64,000 bases of DNA, from the NCBI GenBank assembly GCA_016630955.3, contig CM050001.1:124001-188000 (forward strand), given 5' to 3'. The position numbers and the translations under genes are program-made. The stretch comes from Didymella arachidicola. Taxonomy: Eukaryota > Ascomycota > Dothideomycetes > Pleosporales > Didymellaceae. Of this stretch, positions 10,485 to 19,884 are shown in pieces. Numbering within the stretch: the stretch's first letter is position 1; each line of letters starts with the position of its first letter. The notes under the pieces were generated by a model. The model searched no databases. It was not told where the DNA came from and saw only the letters and a list, made by a program, of their open reading frames with translations.

Positions 10485-13400
10485 ATAGACACAACAGACT
10501 GAACATACTACAGTACAACGTAAGGAAGTCGAGAGACATGGTCATGGCGTCGCTGCTGCGCGATCAGGCGATCTACGACTTCGACATCATCGCCATCCAG
10601 GAGCCGTGGAGGAACCCGTACTCCGCCACCACTCATCACCCAGCCAAGGATAGGTTCCACCTTTGCTACCCAGCAGGAGACGCGGAAGGCCAAGCACGGG
10701 TCTGCTTCTTCATTAACAAGAGAATAGATCAGACAAAGTGGCGCTTTGAGGAGCGAACAAGAGACATTTGTTCTATTATTATTAACATAGACTTAACAGA
10801 CGATCAGCAAAGCCAAGAGCAGCTTATTGTCCACAACGTCTACAACCCGCCAAAGACCTCAAACAACCGGCAGAGTGCAATACCGCAGGTGCGGGAGGCG
10901 CTAAGGCATTACCAGACAAACGAACAAGTGCTACTTGGTGACTTCAATCTGCACCACCCCTTATGGGGAGGACTAAACAGGGAGGTCACTAATCCTGAAT
11001 CAGAAGACCTAATAGACATCATAGGGGACTTTGCGCTCCACAACACCCTCCCACCAGGCACAGTAACGTACGAAGAAGGCCGATCGCAGTCTACAATCGA
11101 TCTTTGTCTTGTTACAACAGGGCTGATTGAGCAAGTCATCAAAAGCGAAGTAGACAGGAGCCTAGACCACGACTCAGATCATCTGCCTATAAGCACAACG
11201 CTAGATCTCACAGTGCAATGTCTTGAGAAGAAGCCGCGGAAAGACTGGAAAAGACTGAACGAGAAACTGTATACGAAAGCGCTGAGGCGCTCTCTGCCTC
11301 CTCTTCGAAGACCACTCACAAACACAGCGCTTGACTCCTACACGGCTGAGGTGACAGCAGCAATCCAGGACGCGATACACGAAGCAGTGCCCGAGACTCA
11401 TCCCTCCACCTATACACGCGAGGGATGGACTGAGGAATGCAGAGCAGTGCTCGCTGAGACAAAACGACTGAAGAGAGCACACAGCCGACACCACACAGAA
11501 GAGACGTGGGAAGCATACCGCGCCGCAAGGAATCACAAAGCGAGGACGATTAGAAAGGCACTGCGTAAAGCACACAGAGACCGTATTGAGCGGGCATCTG
11601 AGTCGCCAGACGCGCTATGGAAGCTAGCGAAGTGGGCACGCACGAGGCACGACCAGTCCACCAGATCCATACCAACTATACATCACCCTGACACACAAGA
11701 AGAACTCATCGACCCTGCAGACAAAGCTGAGCTGTTTCGAGACGTCTTCTTTCCAACGCCACCTGAAGCAGACTTGGGAGACATAGAGCACGCTGCGTAC
11801 AGCGGCCAGATTGACATGCCACTGATTGAGGAGAAGGAGGTGCGCACAGCGATACGAGCGGCATCGCCCCTCAAGGCTCCAGGGCCGGATGGCATCATAA
11901 ACAAAGCGCTGCAAGCCGGCATCGATCTGATTGCAGCCCACCTGACGAGAATCTATAACCAAAGCCTACGGCTGGGCTACTGCCCGGTCTCGTTCCGAGC
12001 CTCTATCACAGCGGTCCTGCGCAAACCTGGTAAAGCCAACTACGCAGCACCTAAAGCATACCGGCCCATCGCACTGCTCAACACAATCGGCAAGGTCATG
12101 GATGCGGTAGTGGCACGGAGACTGAGCTACCTCGTTGAGACCCACCACGTGCTACCACCGACCCACATGGGTGGAAGGAAGCATCGATCTACCGAGCACG
12201 CACTACACGCTGTCACAGCGAAGATCTACGAACAGTGGAACAACGGCAAAGACGGCCAGGTGGCCAGCCTCCTGTTGCTGGACGTGTCCGGAGCCTTCGA
12301 CAACGTATCTCACAAGCGGCTGCTTCACAACCTGCGAAAGCGGAAGGTCGACGAGAACACAGTGCGCTGGATAGCAAGCTTCTTGAGCGACAGACACACG
12401 CATATTCTGGTCGACGGATATACGTCCAACGACTACGCAATTAACACGGGCATTCCGCAGGGCTCGCCCCTCTCCCCTCTGCTCTATATCCTCTACAACG
12501 CCGATTTGGTCGACCAGTGCAACGAGCAGACAGATACCATGTCTACAGGATACATTGACGACGTGGCCATCCTCGCTTGGGGCAAGACCACAGAACGAAC
12601 GTGCGAGATACTGGGCACAACACTTGAGAAAGCACAGCGATGGGCAACCACACATGCCTCAGTGTTCGCTCCTGACAAGTTCCAGCTGACCCACTTCACA
12701 AGATCGCGCAAACGCATCAACGTCGACGCGGCCATCCAGACAGAGTGGGGCGAGATAAAGCCGTCACCAACGTGCAAGTACCTAGGCTTGACCCTTGACA
12801 CCAAGCTGAAGTGGAGAGAACATGTAGAGACGGTCAGACAAAAGGCAACTCGCACAGTGCACACGCTGAGCAGCTTAGGCAGCTCCACCTGGGGCGTCCG
12901 ACTGCAAGACATGCGCAGACTGTACGAAGCCATCGCGCTGCCACAGATGATGTACGCGTGTTCCATCTGGTCCAATGCCAACCTCAACGACAAGAAGCGC
13001 GGCTACACGCACAAGACGGTCGACGCCCTGCGCAGCATACAAGCAAGAGCAGCAAGAAGCATATGCGGCGCCTACAGAGCGACATCAAGGGTCGCACTGG
13101 ATGTGGAGACATTCCTTCTTCCCATCGAGCAGCAGATCTGGAAGCACAACGCGGACGTCGTCACTCGACTGTCTTCGTCTAGGACCATCGCACAGACTGC
13201 GTGCTACGAGCCACGCGAACCGGTACCAGTGGTCATTGACAAGAACTACAGGGCACACAAGAGCCCCTGGCAAAAAGCTTACGAGGCACTAAGGAGCAAG
13301 CAGGTGCGCGATCTTGACAAGCAAGAGCCCATCCCTCCGTTCATCACACCGCCGTGGCAGCGAGGGCCACACACCTACATTGACAACGATGCGGAGGAGG

Positions 13401-14386
13401 CCCGTAAGCACCATGATCGAGAATGCGCAGCAAACAAGAGCCTCAGCATCTATACAGATGGCAGCGGCATCGAGGGCGAGATCGGCTCCGCAGCAGTGTG
13501 CCTGCTAACACAACAGACGCTATCCGTACATATGGGATCCGACACACTGTCGACAGTATACGCAGCGGAGCTGCAAGGCATCAGCCTCGCACTGCAGATC
13601 GCGCAGGAGTATGCAGACAGAGACGGCGAACGAAAACAAATTGCCATATACACGGACAACCAAGCCGCCATCTGGTCAATAGCCAAAGCCGAAGGGCGAT
13701 CAGGCGCGTACATCCTCGCGGACATCGCGCAACAGGTTCTGGAGCTCCAGGACAAAGGATACTCAGTGGCTGTCCGATGGATCCCTGCCCACGTGGGCAT
13801 ACCTGGAAACGAGGCCGCCGACCAGGCTGCCAAGGAAGCCACCGGATGGAGAGAGAACGGCCGCAGACAACAGCCAGCAGACACGCCCGCACAGCTATAC
13901 CCGCTCAGGACAACGCTCAGAAGATGGTGCAAGACGCAGGCAGAGAGAGCGTGGATCGGCGCGTGGAGGGAAGACAAGAAAGGCCGCGCGACGTACAGAC
14001 ACACGCCAGTGCCCACCAAGAAGGTGCTACAGCTCCACGAGAGGCTCAGCAAGCGGGAGAGCGCGCTGCTGGTGCAGCTGCGGACCGAGAAGATCGGTCT
14101 CAACGACTTCCTCTTCAATCGCCATGTTCCGGACATCACCAGCCCCCGTTGCAGCTGCGGAGAGAGGCGACAGACCGTCGCGCACGTCCTCCTCCGCTGC
14201 AGCAAGCACAAGGACCTCCGGAACCGCATCTTCGCCAACCTTTCCGGACGACACAGCCTCAGGACCATCCTGAGCACGCCGCAGCTAGCTACCAAAGCCG
14301 TCCAGTATATGAAGCAGACGCAGATCCTTGGGCATATGGGGATTAGAGATACGCAGACGACGCCGAGCGCTGGGGGGAGACTGTAG
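10481..14386 (+). CDS. LINE copy 2 ORF2, endonuclease-RT-RNase H polyprotein
   Basis: An uninterrupted 1301-aa protein. Residues about 1-235 are the AP-type endonuclease (AIQEPWRNP, LLGDFNLHHPLWGG, LDHDSDHLPI; the catalytic Glu, Asp/Asn and His are all present). Residues about 470-740 are the reverse transcriptase, with GIPQGSPLSPLLYILYNADL and the YIDD box at residue 691 (12551-12562). RNase H lies around residues 985-1115 (SIYTDGSG, AAELQG, YTDNQAA, AHVGIPGNEAADQAA). A C-terminal Cys/His motif (CSCGERRQTVAHVLLRC) follows. Start at the ATGA overlap with ORF1 implies coupled termination-reinitiation. All catalytic motifs I can read are intact, so this may be an active element. Confidence 0.94.
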   Translation: MNRHNRLNILQYNVRKSRDMVMASLLRDQAIYDFDIIAIQEPWRNPYSATTHHPAKDRFHLCYPAGDAEGQARVCFFINKRIDQTKWRFEERTRDICSIIINIDLTDDQQSQEQLIVHNVYNPPKTSNNRQSAIPQVREALRHYQTNEQVLLGDFNLHHPLWGGLNREVTNPESEDLIDIIGDFALHNTLPPGTVTYEEGRSQSTIDLCLVTTGLIEQVIKSEVDRSLDHDSDHLPISTTLDLTVQCLEKKPRKDWKRLNEKLYTKALRRSLPPLRRPLTNTALDSYTAEVTAAIQDAIHEAVPETHPSTYTREGWTEECRAVLAETKRLKRAHSRHHTEETWEAYRAARNHKARTIRKALRKAHRDRIERASESPDALWKLAKWARTRHDQSTRSIPTIHHPDTQEELIDPADKAELFRDVFFPTPPEADLGDIEHAAYSGQIDMPLIEEKEVRTAIRAASPLKAPGPDGIINKALQAGIDLIAAHLTRIYNQSLRLGYCPVSFRASITAVLRKPGKANYAAPKAYRPIALLNTIGKVMDAVVARRLSYLVETHHVLPPTHMGGRKHRSTEHALHAVTAKIYEQWNNGKDGQVASLLLLDVSGAFDNVSHKRLLHNLRKRKVDENTVRWIASFLSDRHTHILVDGYTSNDYAINTGIPQGSPLSPLLYILYNADLVDQCNEQTDTMSTGYIDDVAILAWGKTTERTCEILGTTLEKAQRWATTHASVFAPDKFQLTHFTRSRKRINVDAAIQTEWGEIKPSPTCKYLGLTLDTKLKWREHVETVRQKATRTVHTLSSLGSSTWGVRLQDMRRLYEAIALPQMMYACSIWSNANLNDKKRGYTHKTVDALRSIQARAARSICGAYRATSRVALDVETFLLPIEQQIWKHNADVVTRLSSSRTIAQTACYEPREPVPVVIDKNYRAHKSPWQKAYEALRSKQVRDLDKQEPIPPFITPPWQRGPHTYIDNDAEEARKHHDRECAANKSLSIYTDGSGIEGEIGSAAVCLLTQQTLSVHMGSDTLSTVYAAELQGISLALQIAQEYADRDGERKQIAIYTDNQAAIWSIAKAEGRSGAYILADIAQQVLELQDKGYSVAVRWIPAHVGIPGNEAADQAAKEATGWRENGRRQQPADTPAQLYPLRTTLRRWCKTQAERAWIGAWREDKKGRATYRHTPVPTKKVLQLHERLSKRESALLVQLRTEKIGLNDFLFNRHVPDITSPRCSCGERRQTVAHVLLRCSKHKDLRNRIFANLSGRHSLRTILSTPQLATKAVQYMKQTQILGHMGIRDTQTTPSAGGRL

Positions 14387-14650
14387 GTACAGCGGACGCG
14401 ATAGACGAGGCAACGCGCCTCTAAGAGCCTAGAATCACGGCATACAGTCAGTAGAACCAGTATCTAGATGAGCTGCCAGGCAAATTGTAGATAGTGGTTG
14501 ATGGAAAACGGCAGGTTACGGGGGCAGCTGGTCTCGTTCAAGGGATGAAGTGGGGCGGCGCGGATCAACGTCCGCACCGCGTCCGCTGTCTGCCACAGCC
14601 TGTCACTCCGGACATAGCTGCGCAGTACGCGGCTGAAACCGAGTAGGATG

Positions 14651-14680
14651 ACTAAACTAAACTAAACTAAACTAAACTAA
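14651..14680 (+). repeat. (ACTAA)n 3' tail of LINE copy 2
   Basis: Six perfect ACTAA units end the element. LINE copy 1 has AAACC units at the same place, so the tail unit differs between subfamilies. Confidence 0.85.
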
Positions 14681-14696
14681 AAACCAAACCAAACCG
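14681..14696 (+). repeat. Right target-site duplication of LINE copy 2
   Basis: AAACCAAACCAAACCG follows the (ACTAA)n tail and repeats 8655-8670. Its last G is also the first base of the right duplication of copy 1. Confidence 0.75.
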
Positions 14697-14709
14697 AGCA
14701 CAACTACGT
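14696..14709 (+). repeat. Right target-site duplication of LINE copy 1
   Basis: GAGCACAACTACGT, identical to 2671-2684. It shows that both LINEs lie inside one original insertion site in pogo element A. Confidence 0.85.
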
Positions 14710-16400
14710 TGTACTATACTCTATAGTATATGAATCTACTCTACAGTACCTTGTGCATTATTCTTGCACGTTCGTGCGTTGTGACCTGCCTCGCCACACG
14801 TGCCGCAGCGTCTAAAAGACTGAGTGCCTCTTTTAACGCGAGCCCTCTTGCTTACTCTCTTCCCATCGCTACAGGCGTTAAACTCCTTTAGAGTAGTAAA
14901 GCGCACTCCCTTACTGACTATAAGAGTCCCCTCTTGCTGGATTCGCTTCCTCTTGTGTGATTTACGGCGCGTGGCCGCCTTATTAGCAGCTTGAAGCTCA
15001 GCGACCTGGTTGCGCGTAGTGAATGCGCCATCATCTCCGCGCCTTTGGTGAGCTGATTAAGGGCATCAACCATTGATGTTGGCGAGCTATCTCCATGTCT
15101 CTAGATCCTCTCTCGAATCAGCTTCGATTGCGATCCGAATTCTAGGGTGTTGCTTGGGGTTTGAGAGTGCCACGTACTCTCGTCTACAGTAGGTAGTGGT
15201 GGAGTACACAGGCGCACTTTAAGCTTCGATATTACAGCCTCTGGGTTGAAGGGAACCAAGCCAGCGCCTCTAAAACCTCCCTAGATATTGCTTTCTGTAA
15301 TTGACGCGTCAAAAGCCGCTTTAAAGCACGGCAAGAACTTAAGTTTTGAGATGTAAGTGATCTTGTTGCGCATTAGCAGCTCAGCTTGGCGACTATAGGC
15401 CTTCTTTAGAGGGGCAAAACAACCCACCTTAAGCGGCTGCAAGAGGTGCGAAGAGTGCGGGGGCATACACAAAGTGATAATCTTGTGTTCTTCGCAGTAT
15501 TGATAGAAATTGACTGAGTTGTTACTCTTATGGCCGTCTAGAATAAGCAGCTAATAGCTGCCAACAGTGCGCTCCTTTGTGTGCTTGTTAAAGTGCTTCA
15601 GCCACTTTAAACCAAGCTCATTGTTTGTCCAGCCGTGCTTAGAGACAGTAATAACCTAGTCGCTAGGTATGCTTCGCTCCTTGTACCAGGCAGAGAGGTG
15701 GTGCTTGCCTTGGAAGATGATAAAGGGTGGGATAGCCCACCCCATCGCATTGATACCTTCAATGATACTGGTCCACTCTCGGTCGCCCTGTTGTACTGTC
15801 TTTGGTCGTCCACGACGCTCAGAGCCTGTAACAACAGCTCCTGTTGATATGACACCCACCATGAAGCCAGACTTGTTAAAGTTGTAGGTGTCTTCATCCA
15901 GGATGCCATACTTGGCTTTGGTACTCTCTACCAGGCGGAACCAGCCTTGAATTACCTTAGGATCCTCACAGAGGGCTCTCTTGTAGTCTTACTTTCGATT
16001 AAACTTAACTGTGAGCTCAGGGCGACGCTTAACAAACGTGCCTGCCCAGTTCTTGCCAACAGGTGACTGGTTGCGCTCTGCAAGTAGAGAGTTGGCCATA
16101 TCCTCCACATCAGTAAGCCGGGGCGGGTATCCTCGCTCGTCTAGCTTCAGTATATGCTGGACGATTACCAGCTCTTCAGTGTTTGTTAGCTTCATTGAAT
16201 TGGGCGTACAATCGCGTCGTGGGGAGGCTCCAGCAAGTTGGTCACTGAGTGTCTTTTGAGGCACTCTGTAGATCTTTGCAGCGCGTCTTTAGGATAGATT
16301 CGCGTCGCTTTTAATAGCCTGGACTGCAAGCTAGATATCTGCTTCGTTTGAGGGCTTTTTTGCGTTCTTGCGTTGAGGCATCACGAGTTGATTCAAGTTT
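14697..16400 (-). pseudogene. Element A transposase (DDE_1), dead
   Basis: This is the decayed minus-strand transposase of pogo element A. The N-terminal part (16264-15989) has a helix-turn-helix/CENP-B-like region with EELVIVQHILKLDERGYPP. The catalytic core reads GFMVGVISTGAVVTG and GWAIPPFIIFQGK (about 15860-15660), then CMPPHSSHLLQPLKVGCF (15472 down). The C-terminal CCHC knuckle CGTCGEAGHNARTC lies near 14770-14810. The first catalytic Asp-Glu pair reads Asn-Lys and the third Asp reads Lys, so it is inactive even apart from its stops. Confidence 0.85.
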
Positions 16401-16458
16401 GGAGTCATCTTGGCAAAAGTGAGCGGCTCGCCCGGGTGAGCGGCTCGCCCGTGAGGTA

Positions 16459-16791
16459 CGTTAATAGATTTTCTTATATTTTACTATTCCTATAGTTAAA
16501 AGAAGAGAAGTGCGCTTAGAGAAGCTCTTTACTCTACTAGATAGTCCAACTATAAATAAACTTAGAATTAATATTGTTTAGTAACTTGTACTTGTAGTAG
16601 TTATAGAGGAATTTTTGCAGGGCTAGTAGAAGCGCACTACTTAAGTTTATGTAGCTTCGCGGGGAACCTGTAGGCACTTTTGGGAGATTTGCGCTCTGGA
16701 AACCTAGGTCAGTCTCAGAACATTTGATTTGGCAGTTTGGAGTCTCAACAACGTCTGTGCTTGTAGAAGCGCTGGCTATCAATGCGCAGAA
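16459..16791. other. AT-rich gap between element A and the cluster
   Basis: No reading frame was found. The stretch is AT-rich from about 16460 to 16660 and rich in TA dinucleotides, as expected for RIP leaking beyond a repeat. It holds the presumed 3' end of the cystathionine-gamma-synthase-like gene. Confidence 0.4.
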
Positions 16792-18712
16792 TTACCGAGA
16801 ATCGTCATCGCGTCCCATCGCCTTAACACTTTGCAAAGCTTTTTCAAGCTTGGTGACCAACAAGGTCAGCTCCTCTATGCCCACACTAATTCTCAAGACA
16901 TATCTCGACAATCCCTGTGACTCGGCCCAGTCAAGCTCCGATGCGTGTACTACCTGCGAGTATGGTAACACCAGCGTATAATTGGTGCCACAACTGAAAC
17001 CTTTCCAAAGGTCTATTTGGTTGTACAATCGAATGGCCTGCTCAGGCGTATTGAGCACAATGCTCAGCAGATACCCGTAGCCACCTTTTGAACGACGACA
17101 ATCTTCGTACAGTGTTTGAGAAGGCACGACAGTAGGATAGTTGATTTGTGAGACAATGTCTTGAGCTTGGAGGAAACTGACAAGTGCGAGGGCGTTATTG
17201 TTCGCCTTCTGCACTCGAAAAGGGAAGTCGAGAGAATTATCATGCAATACCTTTGCATCCAACGGGAACAAGAGATCTTCGAACGTTCCTTGAAGTTTGG
17301 TGCGAAAGATAGCGTACAATGGCGACTGACTGTTTAGGACGACGCTACACACAAGGGCTGGGTCAGCAATCATGTGTAAGGTATAATCAAACGGACACTC
17401 AACTTACCTTCCTCCCATGGCATTGCAAGCACCATTGAACATCTTTGTGAGACTGGTTACTATGATGTCGGCATACGGAAGCAAGTCAACGTTGACAGAA
17501 GTGCTTATCGTGTCATCGCAAACGACCGCGAAACCGTATTGATCGGCGAGGTTGCGAATGCGGCGTAGATCTGGAGTTGCGCAGAGAGGGTTTGATGGAA
17601 CCTCGCAGAATAGACAGGCAATAGACCGGCCAGATGACAAGGATGATTCCAGATGGTCTAAGTCATCGGAGGAGCCTTGTGAGTAGAAAGTAAAGCGATG
17701 ATAGCCGCCCTCACGAACAGCCACCGGCGTTGATCCATACAGCCACCTAGTATTTCGACTCAGCTGCCGTGAGGTGTGCTTTTAAAAATGATCACATACC
17801 CGAAAACGATTGCCTCAGACGACAGTGCCGATATCGGAACAAGTGCTCTTGCTACTGCACCAATTGCGCACATGCCCTTCGGATAAAGCATCACATCGTG
17901 AGTCTTGACGGGCTTGTATCCTGGCTTTTCAGAGGTTACTAGCTCTGCAATTTGTACCTTGAGCTTGTCTTTCACCTCGCTGTCTGACCATGCCCACGAT
18001 GGTATTGGTGTCTCATCCTCAGCAGTTTGCGTCGCGGAGCTCCGTAGAGCAGGCGACGACGAGACTGATTGCATGAAAGCAAAATATCTGAGGCAAAACT
18101 CTGCATGACGACTGGAAATTCCATCCCCCGTGAGACTGAAGTTTGCACGAACTTCTTTCGTGTACTGCTCAGGAAAGAGCAGGACGCTGAAGCGAGCCCA
18201 AGTAGCGGTTTCTGCATGGCGCTTTTGAGTAGACTCAAAAAAAATCTCCTGAAGCGATTGTTCTATGCCTTTGTTCTTATGAAGGTACTGGAAGCATCGC
18301 TTCATACCTGTTTCGGAGGGGAAAATGGCGCACCGCATATGTTCGGGGGCTTGCACTCTGGCCAATACCATCGTATTAAGTTCCTCCACATACTTATGTT
18401 CGTAGAATCTAAGATGTGTTAGAGAATTGCTGAGCTTTTGGGATTTTTTTATATATGAAATACCTAGGATAGTCGGACTGTAGTTTCTCGACCACATCCT
18501 TGTCATCCTTCATGTATCCCATCACATCATCCCACTTCGGGAGGGATACGCTGATAGCCTACATCATTAGTAATCGTCTTCGTGCGCCGTGCTTTTCTTC
18601 CATCACATACATGGCGGTCTTCGGGTGGTAAGGGGTGTCCGGTTGGAAATGAACGAGCTATCGAAGAGTTCATTGAGAGAGTTATCGTTTTCCCGTTGTA
18701 CTGTGTGCGCAT
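16792..18712 (-). CDS. Cystathionine gamma-synthase-like PLP enzyme
   Basis: A five-exon gene of about 565 aa: exons 18712-18611, 18558-18464, 18408-17800, 17746-17408 and 17344-16792. All introns are 52-63 bp, and frame is preserved across each. It belongs to the Cys/Met-metabolism PLP family (fold type I), which performs gamma-replacement or elimination on O-acyl-homoserine or related substrates. Visible features: KWDDVMGYMKDD and YPRF near the N-terminus, the phosphate-binding YPKGMCAIGAV, VFGWLYG, then VVCDDTISTSVN and the PLP lysine in SLTKMFNGACNAMGG. Fungal paralogues of this type act in secondary pathways as well as in methionine synthesis. ATG at 18673 (MNSSIARSF) is an alternative start. 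It is divergent from the thioesterase gene. The cluster role is inferred. Confidence 0.85.
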
Positions 18713-19179
18713 GGAGAACGAATTATGGTCTTGTTGCTATATGGTACCAATAATAGGTTTTTGAATACGCCGGCTGCTGTGTGTTTTGGAAGAACGTTAC
18801 TAAACTCGGGCCGCACTCGACTTGGACGACGCCACAGCCGTCATCTGCAGACATGAGGGGCCATACATGGAATTACGTAATTGGCCAACAACGAAGCATG
18901 CTATGCTTAGCGGCTTAGCCTAATCGCTCAATACATGTATCATTCCGTGGCTTATCAGCAACATCGTACCTTGCATAGCGTCAGATGCTGTGGGTGAGTG
19001 AAGTCCGCGGGATAATGTCGTGTCTGTGCACGTACAGCGGGGAGGCGTGTGCCATGCACGCAGGCACGATTATCTATAGCTCCTCACCGCATGCATACTC
19101 CCTCTTTCCCAGAACAATCTTCTGACCAAGAACTCGACAACTTCCATCGCAACAGCAAGCCAATTCTTGGGCAGCAAAA
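18713..19179. promoter_or_regulatory. Divergent promoter, PLP enzyme / thioesterase
   Basis: These 467 bp lie between two head-to-head start codons and hold no reading frame. They include an inverted repeat AAGCAT-gct-ATGCTT, a CCGCGG palindrome, and TTCTGACCAAG at 19120-19130, which recurs upstream of the second P450 at 26650-26660. Shared control of both genes is inferred from the geometry. Confidence 0.5.
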
Positions 19180-19707
19180 ATGACGATCCCATCACGTCGG
19201 GAGGCATTGGCTGATCTCGATATACCCTGGTGCCTCGAAATAATCCACAGTCCCGAGTGGAAGCCATTTCCATCGCGCGAGAACAGTCCAAATAAGCTAT
19301 TCAGCGATACTCTTTGGACCGATACAACTATACGAGCTCACCAGTCGTATTACAAAAGTCCACCACCAGGCAATGCATGTGGAGGAGAGCTACGGACAAT
19401 ACTTTCCCTGGGAAATGGTCTCGACGGCTACCCTGGAATGTGCCATGGTGGCCTACTGTCCCTGATATTCGATGATGCGATTCACGAACTGGCTGCACAA
19501 GAGTTACCCGATAAGTCCATCACAGTGACTCTCAATGTAACGTTCCGTCAGCCAGTTCGGACACCAGCTGTGGTGGTTTGCAGGGTATGGAAGGTCAAGG
19601 AATTTGAAGGACGGAAAGCTTGGGTTAACGCTTCCATTGAGGATGGCCATGGTGGAGTGTTTGCTTCGGCTGAAAGCTTCATCCTGAAGATGAAAGGAAA
19701 GTTATAA
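19180..19707 (+). CDS. Hotdog-fold thioesterase-like protein
   Basis: A single-exon gene of 175 aa. The segment GYPGMCHGGLLSLIFDDAIH (residues about 86-105) matches the helix and HGG turn of the 4HBT hotdog thioesterase family in fungi. It is followed by TVTLNVTFRQPVRTPAVVV, the typical beta-strand core. Such proteins hydrolyse acyl-CoA or carrier-bound thioesters; the substrate is not evident here. No signal peptide or membrane segment is seen, so it is probably cytosolic. It is divergent from the gamma-synthase-like gene and convergent with the first P450. Length is normal for the family. Confidence 0.82.
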   Translation: MTIPSRREALADLDIPWCLEIIHSPEWKPFPSRENSPNKLFSDTLWTDTTIRAHQSYYKSPPPGNACGGELRTILSLGNGLDGYPGMCHGGLLSLIFDDAIHELAAQELPDKSITVTLNVTFRQPVRTPAVVVCRVWKVKEFEGRKAWVNASIEDGHGGVFASAESFILKMKGKL

Positions 19708-19884
19708 GCAAGGACCCTACATTATAGTCCTACAGTATTGAACATGCAACGTATATCAAGTGGGGGATTTTCAAGGCTGTACACAGGAAGGACCATTTTT
19801 GTTGGGGAAAAACTACCATTGAATCGCCAGCTCGGACCAACACCTTCTCCATTGCTCCAGTTTCTTCCACTTGTCAGGCACTAA

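Larger units (their letters stand above)
8671..14680 (+). mobile_element. Tad1-type LINE copy 2 (intact)
   Basis: A complete 6.0-kb non-LTR retrotransposon with 5' leader, ORF1 (8799-10484), ORF2 (10481-14386), about 260 bp of 3' UTR and a six-unit (ACTAA)n tail at 14651-14680. Both frames are uninterrupted and show no RIP. A near-identical 3' fragment at 59345-60092 shows that the family has moved within this genome. It is flanked by a 16-bp duplication of the copy 1 tail. Confidence 0.92.
2605..16456 (-). mobile_element. Pogo/Fot1-type element A, split by nested LINEs
   Basis: The element is bounded by TA at 2603-2604 and 16457-16458. The left end starts CCTCACGGGCGAGCCGCTCA and then TTTTGCCAAGAC. 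The right end reads the same inward in reverse complement but carries the 16-17 bp module GGGCGAGCCGCTCAC twice where the left end has it once. Only 2605-2684 and 14697-16456 belong to the element (about 1.84 kb). The rest is a LINE pair inserted near its 3' end. Its transposase is decayed on the minus strand. Confidence 0.85.

Noticed and set aside
13423..14346. Long frames overlapping LINE copy 2 ORF2 on both strands
   Set aside because: They are low-stop shadows of a GC-rich coding region; the same shadows appear in copy 1 and in the 59.5-kb fragment.
2685..14695. Head-to-tail LINE dimer formed by one retrotransposition event
   Set aside because: The two copies differ by about 40% in ORF1 and have different tails; a separate 16-bp duplication around copy 2 shows a later independent insertion.
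14640..14700. ACTAA array as a telomere or CRISPR-like array
   Set aside because: There are only six 5-bp units, directly after a LINE 3' UTR, without spacers.
18409..18463. Apparent frameshift at an A7 run in the gamma-synthase-like gene
   Set aside because: The segment has a GT donor, a CTAAC branch site and a TTAG acceptor. Removing 55 bp joins YPR to FYEHKY in frame, so it is an intron and the gene is intact.
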